Part shown: one piece after another, positions 7,676-14,674 of the stretch
Position numbering within the stretch: position 1 is the first letter of the stretch
How the letters are laid out: every line of letters starts with the position of its first letter
Virus record (IMG/VR): IMGVR_UViG_3300050821_001844
Coordinates: 1-34,980 of that record
Length of the DNA: 34,980 nucleotides
Direction: 5' to 3' (one strand)
Source: a virus
Translations under genes and position numbers: made by a program
The notes under the pieces: generated by a model
Database searches by the model: none
Seen by the model: the letters and a program-made list of their open reading frames with translations, nothing else
What the model was told of the DNA's origin: nothing

Positions 7676-7845
7676 CATCTGAACAAAAGAACGAAAAGAA
7701 GGCTCGCGCCGAGTTTGAGTTCTGGACGAGGGAAGGCGTCAAGCCTATCTGGTACTCGCTGGATCAGTGCGCCAACGGTGAATACGTTTCGCCGTACACC
7801 GAGAACGCTTGGAAGGCGTTCTTCGCAGGATGGAACGCAGCATGA
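7672..7845 (+). CDS. Small aromatic-rich phage protein
   Basis: This 57-residue soluble protein starts at an ATG overlapping the lipoprotein stop (ATGA), with GGAG about seven bases upstream. The N-terminus is charged and helical. The C-terminus ends with Y-T-E-N-A-W-K-A-F-F-A-G-W-N, an aromatic motif recurring in many short phage proteins of unknown function. Its TGA in turn overlaps the adenylate kinase ATG, so the three genes form a tightly coupled chain. Confidence 0.6.
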   Translation: MTSEQKNEKKARAEFEFWTREGVKPIWYSLDQCANGEYVSPYTENAWKAFFAGWNAA

Positions 7846-8408
7846 TGCCCGTTGTCCTGATCGGATCGCCTGGTTCTGGCAAGGGCACTCAGGGGAAGCT
7901 CCTGTCCGCCTACTTTGGAATTCCCCACATCTCCACCGGAGAAATACTGCGCTTCAATGTCCAGCGACGAAGCATCCTCGGTATGGCTGTCAAGGAGACT
8001 CTTGACAAGGGTCTGCTTGTGCCGGACAACCTGATGGAGGACCTGATCACTTCCCGCTTGGGGCAAGAAGACTGCGAAGACGGCTACATTCTTGATGGTT
8101 ATCCCCGCACTGTCACGCAAGCGGAATGGTACTACGCTCACTACGGGCATCCCCTCGCGATCCTGCTCCAAGTACCGGAGGAGGAAGTTCTCCGCCGCAT
8201 TGCGGCTCGTAACGAGGGACGTCCCGACGACAACGCGGGGACTATTGGCGAACGCATGGAAGAATACGCAACCCGCACCGCCCCGTTGATCGGCTACTAC
8301 GACCGTGAGGCGCAACTTTACCGCGTAGACGGCACGATAGGCGTGAACAACATCTTTGAGTGGATCAAGAACCTGATGGAATCGAAAGAGAGGATCACGT
8401 ATGGATAA
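7842..8408 (+). CDS. adk: Adenylate kinase-like nucleoside monophosphate kinase
   Basis: This 188-residue enzyme should transfer phosphate between ATP and AMP (or a related NMP). Visible motifs are the P-loop GSPGSGKGT at residues 8-16, STGE at 31-34, DGYPRT at 85-90, GRPDDN at 126-131 in the short LID, and arginines R138 and R145. The LID lacks the long insert and zinc cysteines, so this is the short form, shared with UMP/CMP kinases; substrate choice is uncertain. The protein begins with two Met codons at 7842 and 7845, the first overlapping the previous stop. Adenylate kinase would recycle AMP and support nucleotide supply. A role in building modified nucleotides beside the pyrophosphorylase-like gene is inference. 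Confidence 0.88.
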   Translation: MMPVVLIGSPGSGKGTQGKLLSAYFGIPHISTGEILRFNVQRRSILGMAVKETLDKGLLVPDNLMEDLITSRLGQEDCEDGYILDGYPRTVTQAEWYYAHYGHPLAILLQVPEEEVLRRIAARNEGRPDDNAGTIGERMEEYATRTAPLIGYYDREAQLYRVDGTIGVNNIFEWIKNLMESKERITYG

Positions 8409-8913
8409 CCTTATGAAATCGCTCGTAACAATTCTGGTCGGACTGACCCTGTGCGTATCGGCTAAGGCGCAAACCGTATACCGTAACCCCCAGCAGAATT
8501 TTCAGATAAACTTACCCGGTCAGGCGCAAGACATCAGCACTTCCGAAGCCTTCGGAATTGAAGCCTTCAATGCTGACAAAACTGTGGGGGTTAGTGTGTG
8601 GGCACCCAACGCCAAAATCACTCCTCCAGCGAGCAAAGCTATGGAAGAGTTTATCAACGACTTCAAACAGCACACTGAGGGCGTATACGGATGTGACACT
8701 TACGATCATCACGGCACTGTGAGTGTTGGAAACGGTGTGGCAACGCTGTGCGAGATAGCGTTCACTAACGCACACGGCATCCGTGTCAAAGGAAGAACTT
8801 TGTTCATCATCCGGGGCGAGTACCTGTATCAGGTGCAGGCAATGGTCAATGCGGATATTGGACGCGACGCTGAGGTCATGAAGTACATTGACTCTTTCTG
8901 GTTTTTGTACTAA
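8401..8913 (+). CDS. Exported (Sec signal) hypothetical protein
   Basis: This 170-residue protein begins with a Sec signal peptide: a short N-region with one lysine, a hydrophobic core, and AKA at about residues 21-23 followed by QT, a good signal-peptidase I site. The mature part (about 147 residues) is beta-rich and has two cysteines (in YGCDTYD and TLCEIA) that could form a disulfide outside the cytoplasm. GAGAGGA sits about seven bases before the ATG at 8401, which overlaps the adenylate kinase end. A second ATG at 8413 would give a shorter signal. The family is unknown. It converges on the leftward kinase gene, with a 38-base tail overlap. Confidence 0.6.
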   Translation: MDNLMKSLVTILVGLTLCVSAKAQTVYRNPQQNFQINLPGQAQDISTSEAFGIEAFNADKTVGVSVWAPNAKITPPASKAMEEFINDFKQHTEGVYGCDTYDHHGTVSVGNGVATLCEIAFTNAHGIRVKGRTLFIIRGEYLYQVQAMVNADIGRDAEVMKYIDSFWFLY

Positions 8914-9469
8914 GACGCTTTTTCTTCCGCTTTGACAGAGCCAAGGCGACGACAGCGTCGCCTAGTGCTTCCCAGTTTTCCCAGCCAACTTCCGACCAGA
9001 ACTTACCCTTTGCCAGCTTGACCACAGTTGCGTCCAGCGCCCGCGCTTCCTTTTCCGTGCGTTGCACTCGGCTCTCCGGGTCGTAGCTGCCCGGACGTGG
9101 ATGGATCATGACCTTGTAGGTTTCAAAATACGGTTCCAATGACCGGATGGTCTTCTTCAGGTGATCGTGATACGCCTGCCCCTCGCAGTAAAGCATGCCT
9201 TGGATCAGCGGCGAGTCGTTGACGGCGACCTCAAAGTCGTGGCGCTGCAACCGCATGATCCGCTCAAACTGCTGTCCGGCCAAGAGGACTTGGTTGTCAA
9301 GCAGCGGTGGGGCGACGTTGCCCGGCATGGAGTCGTAGATGTGGTGCTCACGGGCGGCTTCGCCGACCAGTTCAGCCCGGATTCCAGCCATCTTGAGGCG
9401 ATACATGAGATAGAACGAGAGGGTCGTTTTCCCAGCACCCGGTCCACCGTACAAGTCAATGAGGATCAT
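8876..9469 (-). CDS. P-loop kinase (NadR-kinase/AAA_28-like)
   Basis: This 197-residue protein, read leftward, starts immediately with a P-loop: GGPGAGKTT at residues 8-16. Further matches to nucleoside-kinase-like proteins are LVGEAAREH, a GQQFER motif and VNDSPL, which looks like the Walker B/acceptor site. The pattern recalls the ribosylnicotinamide-kinase domain of NadR and the AAA_28 group, so nicotinamide riboside is one possible substrate. A modified nucleoside or DNA base is another. The last 20 residues are very basic. It is the only leftward gene in the first 22 kb. It lacks a visible Shine-Dalgarno and has an AT-rich upstream region, so it may be leaderless. A substrate cannot be assigned from sequence. 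Confidence 0.6.
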   Translation of the reverse strand: MILIDLYGGPGAGKTTLSFYLMYRLKMAGIRAELVGEAAREHHIYDSMPGNVAPPLLDNQVLLAGQQFERIMRLQRHDFEVAVNDSPLIQGMLYCEGQAYHDHLKKTIRSLEPYFETYKVMIHPRPGSYDPESRVQRTEKEARALDATVVKLAKGKFWSEVGWENWEALGDAVVALALSKRKKKRLSTKTRKSQCTS

Positions 9470-9510
9470 ACAAATAAATACGCAAATCTAGGGTAGGAGC
9501 AGACCTTTCC
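9470..9510. promoter_or_regulatory. AT-rich divergent control region
   Basis: These 41 bases separate the leftward P-loop kinase from the rightward virion block. The left part is the most AT-rich stretch nearby and holds ACAAATAAATACG (about 9472-9484), followed by AGGAG, the ribosome site for the gene at 9511. The AAATAAATA core resembles late-promoter boxes of T4-like phages, but no second copy appears before the other rightward units, so I treat this as weak. On the leftward strand the same segment is directly upstream of the kinase ATG. Confidence 0.3.
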
Positions 9511-10467
9511 ATGATCGTTTTAACCAAAGGACAACAGACCGGAACGCAGGACTTGGCGATCCTAGTCCGCGACGCGCAGGGAAATCTGGTTGATCCAGTC
9601 AACATCAGCTACAGTGTGTTCAAGTTGCGGGACTTGGTGCCGACCAAGCCCACGGTGGCGTACGAGTACGACCTGCACCAGCCGCTCAACATGGAAGGCG
9701 GACCCCCGCTTCCCCCGGAAGGCTCAACGCTCGTAATTCCGCCTGGTCAGATTCCGATCCGTGCCAGCCTCGGCACCTTCTACGCCAAGTTCACCATCCC
9801 GACCGTGTGGGGACAGGGCATATACAAGATCGTCTGGCAGCTTCAGCAGTACGCCGCCAACTGCCCGGCAAACTACGTTCACATGGACTTCATCGTCCAG
9901 TCCATTGACCCGGCTGACCCGGCGTTTGAAGCTCCGTCAATGATCATCGGCAAGCAGCTTTCCATCGCCTCCGCAAGAACGACGCCAGCAATGTATGCGC
10001 AGGCTATCCGTGTGGTGCGTGAACTCATCGCTGACACGAACCCGGACAGGAACTATCATTTCCGTCCGCCGACACCCGGCAAGGTGGTTTCCAATTACAC
10101 GACCCGTGTCGGCTTCATCTGGCTGGACACCACGATCCTTGTGAACCTCAGCATTGCGATCTCCACGCTTAACGTCTACAACCCGATGAACTTTTTCAAT
10201 TTCACGCTGGACAACATTCCGTTTGACTGGGGCAACATCGCTGCCTTGGGTGCCGCGTCGTACTGCCTGTCGGGCGAGTCCGCACGTTGGGCGGCCGACG
10301 AATTCAGCTACTCGCTGAACGGCGTGTCGCTGGACATCAACAAGTCAGCACTGTACCAGTCGCTCGCACAGACTTACCAACAGCAGTTCAACACCGTCGC
10401 ACCGCTTCTCACTGCGAACCGCCCGTTCAGCGCAGGTCTGCGCCAGCAACGCTGGCTCTTGGGGTAA
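9511..10467 (+). CDS. Virion structural protein (neck/tail region)
   Basis: This 318-residue protein opens the rightward structural block. The first 140 residues are beta-rich with an immunoglobulin-like look (GTFYAKFTIPTVWGQGIYK), and the rest is mixed with a helical C-terminus (SLAQTYQQQFN). It has no signal peptide, enzyme motif or coiled coil. AGGAG at about 9496 precedes the ATG by around ten bases. Its position before other head-tail or baseplate-type genes and the sheath supports a virion role. The exact part (neck, adaptor or baseplate) cannot be read from sequence. Confidence 0.6.
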   Translation: MIVLTKGQQTGTQDLAILVRDAQGNLVDPVNISYSVFKLRDLVPTKPTVAYEYDLHQPLNMEGGPPLPPEGSTLVIPPGQIPIRASLGTFYAKFTIPTVWGQGIYKIVWQLQQYAANCPANYVHMDFIVQSIDPADPAFEAPSMIIGKQLSIASARTTPAMYAQAIRVVRELIADTNPDRNYHFRPPTPGKVVSNYTTRVGFIWLDTTILVNLSIAISTLNVYNPMNFFNFTLDNIPFDWGNIAALGAASYCLSGESARWAADEFSYSLNGVSLDINKSALYQSLAQTYQQQFNTVAPLLTANRPFSAGLRQQRWLLG

Positions 10468-10471
10468 AGCT

Positions 10472-11764
10472 TTGGTCACAAACCTTCTACTCATTGATTC
10501 CGGTCTCGTCGGCTCGCACGATTTGTGGTGGGCGGATAGCCATGATTCAACCAAGGGCTACAACATCTACCGTGCTTACGATCATCCGTCTAACTGGGTC
10601 AAGCTGAATCAGGCTCCGCACACTGGGCATTTCTACCGTGACATGACTGTGCTGACGCAGGTGACGTACGATGTGCAGCCGTCTGACTTCATTGAGAAGG
10701 GCGAGATCGGGCAATGGGTTATCCGCCTGCCCGAAACGCCGTACACGACCGTGAAGTCGGGGCGTGTCACTGCGACCAACAGCCCGGACGATGTGATGAT
10801 CATCACCGATGGCGTGACTCGCCGACCGACATCCGTGAACAGTTTTGACCGTACGGTGACGATGCTGATTGACAACACGCTGAAGCCGGGCGGAGCCGTG
10901 TCCGACACCGCGCAGGCGAACACCGGGAACGTCAACGTGACGGATTACAACGGCGTGAAGACTTGGCAGGCGATCTTCAATAAGCTCACGAACTTCGTTG
11001 ACATCTACACAGCCATCAACCGCACTTACTACACCGTCGTGCCCGTGGGCGACCGTGGCGAGCTTCACCCACCTGGCGCACCTGGCACCGTCGTCAAGAA
11101 CACGCAGGAAGTGGACAACATCAGTTGGGAATTTGAAGAGATGGTGCGCCGCAACCAATATCTGTTTGAGACGACTGGGGAGCCAGCACTATGCTTCTTC
11201 CGCATGTGGCGTGGAGAGCATTGCGGCTGCATCTTCGGCAGCGAGCAACCCAAGACTGGGTGCCCCGTGTGCTTTGAAACAGGGTTCGTCGGGGGCTATC
11301 ATGGACCGTACGATTTTCTGTTCGTCCCGCCCGACTCCGCTCTCAATCGCATCCTTGACGAGGGCGGCATCAAGACGACACGCACCTCACGCAGCTACAT
11401 GACACGCACGCCGATCATCCAGAATGGCGACCTGATCCTCCGTGCCAACGGCGACATCATGGTCGTCAGCGACGTGGTGTACAAGATGCCTCGGGGTATC
11501 ATCTTGCAGCAGGACTTCGTCGTTGAGCTTCTCTCGCCCGGCGACACCCGATACTTGGCTGCCTCGGCTATGATCCGCAGGAACTACAACAGCCTGCCGA
11601 CCCTGTACAACCCGATTGTGCGTCCTGACCCGAAGAATGGCACGGGCACAGGACAGCCCGTGTTTGACCCACGCACCGTCCCGGCTGTTCCGGGCGGCAA
11701 GGACTGGGAGAACCCGAACATCCCGATTGGTAAGACGGTGGAGTTTGGCAAGATTCAGACGTAA
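10472..11764 (+). CDS. Virion structural protein with FN3-like domain and Cys4 site
   Basis: This 430-residue protein starts at a TTG with GGGG seven bases upstream. The N-terminus resembles a fibronectin type III domain (KGYNIYRAYDHP then FYRDMTV). A central zinc-type cluster has C251-x-C253-x10-C264-x2-C267, with another cysteine at 241, inside a segment ending CFETGFVGGY. The later part contains LILRANGDIMVVSDVVY, a beta-rich stretch typical of phage tail-interface proteins. A Cys4 site in a virion protein is unusual but is known in some tail hub or neck proteins. Four bases separate it from the previous gene. Confidence 0.6.
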   Translation: MVTNLLLIDSGLVGSHDLWWADSHDSTKGYNIYRAYDHPSNWVKLNQAPHTGHFYRDMTVLTQVTYDVQPSDFIEKGEIGQWVIRLPETPYTTVKSGRVTATNSPDDVMIITDGVTRRPTSVNSFDRTVTMLIDNTLKPGGAVSDTAQANTGNVNVTDYNGVKTWQAIFNKLTNFVDIYTAINRTYYTVVPVGDRGELHPPGAPGTVVKNTQEVDNISWEFEEMVRRNQYLFETTGEPALCFFRMWRGEHCGCIFGSEQPKTGCPVCFETGFVGGYHGPYDFLFVPPDSALNRILDEGGIKTTRTSRSYMTRTPIIQNGDLILRANGDIMVVSDVVYKMPRGIILQQDFVVELLSPGDTRYLAASAMIRRNYNSLPTLYNPIVRPDPKNGTGTGQPVFDPRTVPAVPGGKDWENPNIPIGKTVEFGKIQT

Positions 11765-11801
11765 ATCGGAACTACCGCCTGCATTAAAGAGAGGCACCTC
11801 T

Positions 11802-12323
11802 ATGGCTTTTGACGCAAACGAACTCGCAAAAGTGGCACGCGTACTGGACGAATCCGATATTCCCAACGGGAACCCGGAACTTCAGTCCATGGTGGGCGAC
11901 CCGGATGACTATCGCTCCAGCCCGTTCGCACAGTTCAAGCCGAACCCCGGCAACACGCAGCTTGCAAATCCCCTCTCGCCCATTGAAGGCGACGAGATGT
12001 TCTTCGCTTACATGATCCCCGGCGCTACGTTCCAAGCCAAGGACGGCAGCCAGTGGAACATCCTTGATTATCCGTGGCAGGGCATTGTCCACATTGAGAA
12101 CCGCTGGTACCCCCGCATCAACGCACAGGTCAGCATCAACGACGTCCGTCGCTCAATCGAACAGTGGGTTGAGCCTGTGCAGGTCTTCATCCCGGCTCCC
12201 GCACCCGGTGTTGACTACGGCTCCACGCCCGTCAAGATCGTGGACAACCCGGAGAGCTACAATCACGAAGAAGGCAAGGGCGGCTACAGCACTGGCGGCA
12301 GCGGCGTCTCTGGCGGTTGGTAA
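11802..12323 (+). CDS. Virion-associated protein with Gly-rich tail
   Basis: This 173-residue protein starts at the ATG at 11802; AGAGAGG lies about seven bases before it. The first 60 residues are polar and helix-prone, the middle has aromatic beta segments (MIPGATFQAK, WQGIVHIENRWYP), and the last 15 residues are glycine- and serine-rich and end in GGW. No family is recognised. Its position between two structural genes, with short spacing, suggests a virion or assembly role. Confidence 0.55.
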   Translation: MAFDANELAKVARVLDESDIPNGNPELQSMVGDPDDYRSSPFAQFKPNPGNTQLANPLSPIEGDEMFFAYMIPGATFQAKDGSQWNILDYPWQGIVHIENRWYPRINAQVSINDVRRSIEQWVEPVQVFIPAPAPGVDYGSTPVKIVDNPESYNHEEGKGGYSTGGSGVSGGW

Positions 12324-12356
12324 TCCACCTTTCTCACGCCTTTGTAGGGGAATCTG

Positions 12357-14249
12357 ATGATTGACCTTACTGGCGCAAATCTAATCAATTATCTCATGCG
12401 TGTGATCCGCGACATCGTGGATCGCAACCCACGTTGGAAGAACACCCTCGGCAAAGTTACGTTTCCCGCCAACACCATCATGCGTTGGGGCGATGTGTGG
12501 GTTTCAATCACCAGCGTCACGACCTCCGGTAACCGCCTCTCTCCAGCTTATTTCATGTGTACGCAGATCGGTCGTGCCATCCTTGCGAAGGTCGGCGACA
12601 AGGACGGGCAGTTCATTGAATGGACTCGTGAGGTTGATCCCACGAACCAGAATCCTCCGGCTGGCGTGTACTACCTCAACGTGGATTTCTTTGACGACAA
12701 GACACGTGACCTCGGACTGACCGTCCACAAGTACCGCTGGGTTGAAGACAAACTGGCGCAGGCGTCCGGCACGGTGGTGAACTTCCGTCCCGGCATTGAC
12801 CTCAACACCGTTAGCTTCTCGGACTCCGCGACCAGCACTCCGGTCGTGGCGAAGACGTTCAACCAGACCTCGGGCGGCTTCGCATACCTCGTGACGCCGA
12901 CCCAGCAGCTTGCCTGCACGTACAACAGCGGGCTGAACTCCCCAGCTTGGAACGCCACGCTCACCTATGCGCCCGGCACGGCGGTCACCTACCTCGGGGC
13001 AGCCTACTTGGCAGCCGCACCGAGCACCGGGGTGACTCCTGGCACCAATCCCGCCGCATGGTCGCCCTACAGCGCCGCTGTGCCCCTTGCGGGGCAATCC
13101 CTGACGCCCCTGACGGATTTCTGGTACCAGCGCACGGTGAGCGCCGTCATAGTGCAGCGTACGGTGTCTGGCAGCCAGCTTGCCAACATACCAAGTCCTT
13201 ATATTTCAGTGACTTTGACCGATCAAGACGGCTACGACCTGCGTCCCGGCATTGACTACGTTTTTCAAGGGCCTCAATGGGTAAATTTGTCCCAATACAC
13301 CCCGGCAGGCTCCACGATCACGGCGAACATGGTGGTTAAAGTCAATCCTGTCAACGCAGTAGGGATCATGCCCGAGAACTACCTTCAGGTCAACCTCGGT
13401 CCGAACGAGACCCTCGCGCCAGGCCAGGTGTTCATCAATACCCCGGCTGGCAGCTTCACGAACCCGATCCCGCAGGTGAATGGCTCCTTGCTCATTCCCC
13501 AACTCCTCCAGCCGGGCGACTTCCTCCGCTGGGAGGTTCGTATTGACTCCGGGGAGGTCAAGGCATCGGCTAAGAAGTGGGAGATCAACAACCTCTCGCA
13601 GGTAGACCCGAACACGATCACCTACGCCCGTGTGGACGAGCAGGGCAACGTACTCGCTCAGCCAATCTCGGCGAGCTTCGTGCAGAACGCCGACCCGTCC
13701 GAGCTTACGAACGTCGTGCAGACCAGCGCCGGGCAGCCGCTCCTTATCAATGGGCAGCAGCAGCCCATCCTGCCGGGCTTGCGCCTCGCCATTGGCGACA
13801 ACGTGGTGGTGGGCGATCAGTGTGCTATCATCGTAAGCCCCGAACTTACCGAGACATACGAGGTATTCGGTTCCAAGGAAAACCTGTCGTTCACGCTGGA
13901 AGTCAAGGCGAACGACCTGCAAACGTCATCCGACCTCGCAGAAATGATCAAACGTGAGCTTCTCATCATGCGCCGTATTGATACTGAGGCGGATGGACTC
14001 ACGATCTTTGAGACCAACCGCAGCTTCACGGGGCAAGCCCGTGACACCAGCGCCACCGCGCCGACGTACGTCAACACCGTCACAGTCTCGGCGGCAGCCG
14101 ATTGGAAGGTCTATATTCCCCTCGTGACACGCCTGACTCATTTTGAGATCGCGGAAACGCTAGTGGAAACCGACTTTCTGGGTAAATTACAGATGGCTCC
14201 GAGGATGAAGGCTTTCGGTTCCGAGATTTTCATCCCGTCCTACAGGTAA
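12357..14249 (+). CDS. Large virion protein with carbohydrate-binding-like module
   Basis: This 630-residue beta-rich protein lies in the tail block. AGGGGA before the ATG is a good ribosome site. Residues about 198-236 look like a chitin-binding type 3 (CBM5/12-like) module: W198, then TYAPGTAVTYLG and a conserved end with W235 in AAWSPY. Such modules bind polysaccharide and are often displayed on virions. The rest has repeated beta segments such as GIDYVFQGPQWVNL. The C-terminal 120 residues include a helical stretch (DLAEMIKRELLIMRR) and may contact the tail. It might be a neck, baseplate or surface decoration protein. Confidence 0.6.
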   Translation: MIDLTGANLINYLMRVIRDIVDRNPRWKNTLGKVTFPANTIMRWGDVWVSITSVTTSGNRLSPAYFMCTQIGRAILAKVGDKDGQFIEWTREVDPTNQNPPAGVYYLNVDFFDDKTRDLGLTVHKYRWVEDKLAQASGTVVNFRPGIDLNTVSFSDSATSTPVVAKTFNQTSGGFAYLVTPTQQLACTYNSGLNSPAWNATLTYAPGTAVTYLGAAYLAAAPSTGVTPGTNPAAWSPYSAAVPLAGQSLTPLTDFWYQRTVSAVIVQRTVSGSQLANIPSPYISVTLTDQDGYDLRPGIDYVFQGPQWVNLSQYTPAGSTITANMVVKVNPVNAVGIMPENYLQVNLGPNETLAPGQVFINTPAGSFTNPIPQVNGSLLIPQLLQPGDFLRWEVRIDSGEVKASAKKWEINNLSQVDPNTITYARVDEQGNVLAQPISASFVQNADPSELTNVVQTSAGQPLLINGQQQPILPGLRLAIGDNVVVGDQCAIIVSPELTETYEVFGSKENLSFTLEVKANDLQTSSDLAEMIKRELLIMRRIDTEADGLTIFETNRSFTGQARDTSATAPTYVNTVTVSAAADWKVYIPLVTRLTHFEIAETLVETDFLGKLQMAPRMKAFGSEIFIPSYR

Positions 14250-14255
14250 GGAAAC

Positions 14256-14609
14256 GTGCCTACTTACGACTATCAGTGTCAGTCTTGCGGCGTGGTTCAG
14301 GAGCACATTCAGTCAATCCACAAACGCTTGCCTGATACGCTTTCATGTCCTCGGTGCGGAAAAGACTCGGAACACGTGATCCTTGTGGCTCCCGGCATTG
14401 CGACCAGCGGCATGCAAAACATGACGCAGGACGTAGCGATAGGCAAGGATGCGAATCAGCGCTGGCAACGGATACACGACAAGAAAGCCGAGCGGGACAA
14501 GATTCGTGAGAAGAGCGGCAAGAAGGGGTTGGAATGGACGACCGAGGGTTTCAAGGCTCACGACCGGAAACTCGACTTCGTGAAAACCCCCGAGCCGACA
14601 GAGCGGTAA
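14256..14609 (+). CDS. FmdB-type zinc ribbon protein
   Basis: This 117-residue protein begins with a zinc ribbon: C8-x2-C11 in YQCQSCG and C31-x2-C34 in SCPRCG, in the MPTYDYQC opening of the FmdB family. The remaining 75 residues are charged and helical (KKAERDKIREKSGKKG) and could bind nucleic acid or a structural partner. The GTG start has AGGAA seven or so bases upstream. FmdB ribbons are annotated as putative regulators but are also common in phage structural operons, where the role is unknown. It sits just before the sheath gene. Confidence 0.7.
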   Translation: MPTYDYQCQSCGVVQEHIQSIHKRLPDTLSCPRCGKDSEHVILVAPGIATSGMQNMTQDVAIGKDANQRWQRIHDKKAERDKIREKSGKKGLEWTTEGFKAHDRKLDFVKTPEPTER

Positions 14610-14631
14610 GCACGGGAACGACTACATTTTT

Positions 14632-14658
14632 GGACTTTCGTCTCCTTGGATGAAGTCC
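14632..14658 (+). other. Hairpin in the sheath leader
   Basis: GGACTT at 14632-14637 pairs perfectly with AAGTCC at 14653-14658 around a 15-base loop, flanked by T-runs on both sides. It lies in the 65-base gap between the zinc ribbon gene and the sheath ATG, ending 16 bases before that start. Six pairs and a large loop make a weak structure. It may tune translation or RNA processing for the highly expressed sheath. It could also be chance. Confidence 0.3.
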
Positions 14659-14674
14659 TTTTGACGAGGAAACT

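Noticed and set aside
9472-9484. T4-type late promoter
   Set aside because: The sequence is similar but not identical to TATAAATA, and no matching copies precede the other late units, so it is kept only as a weak control region.
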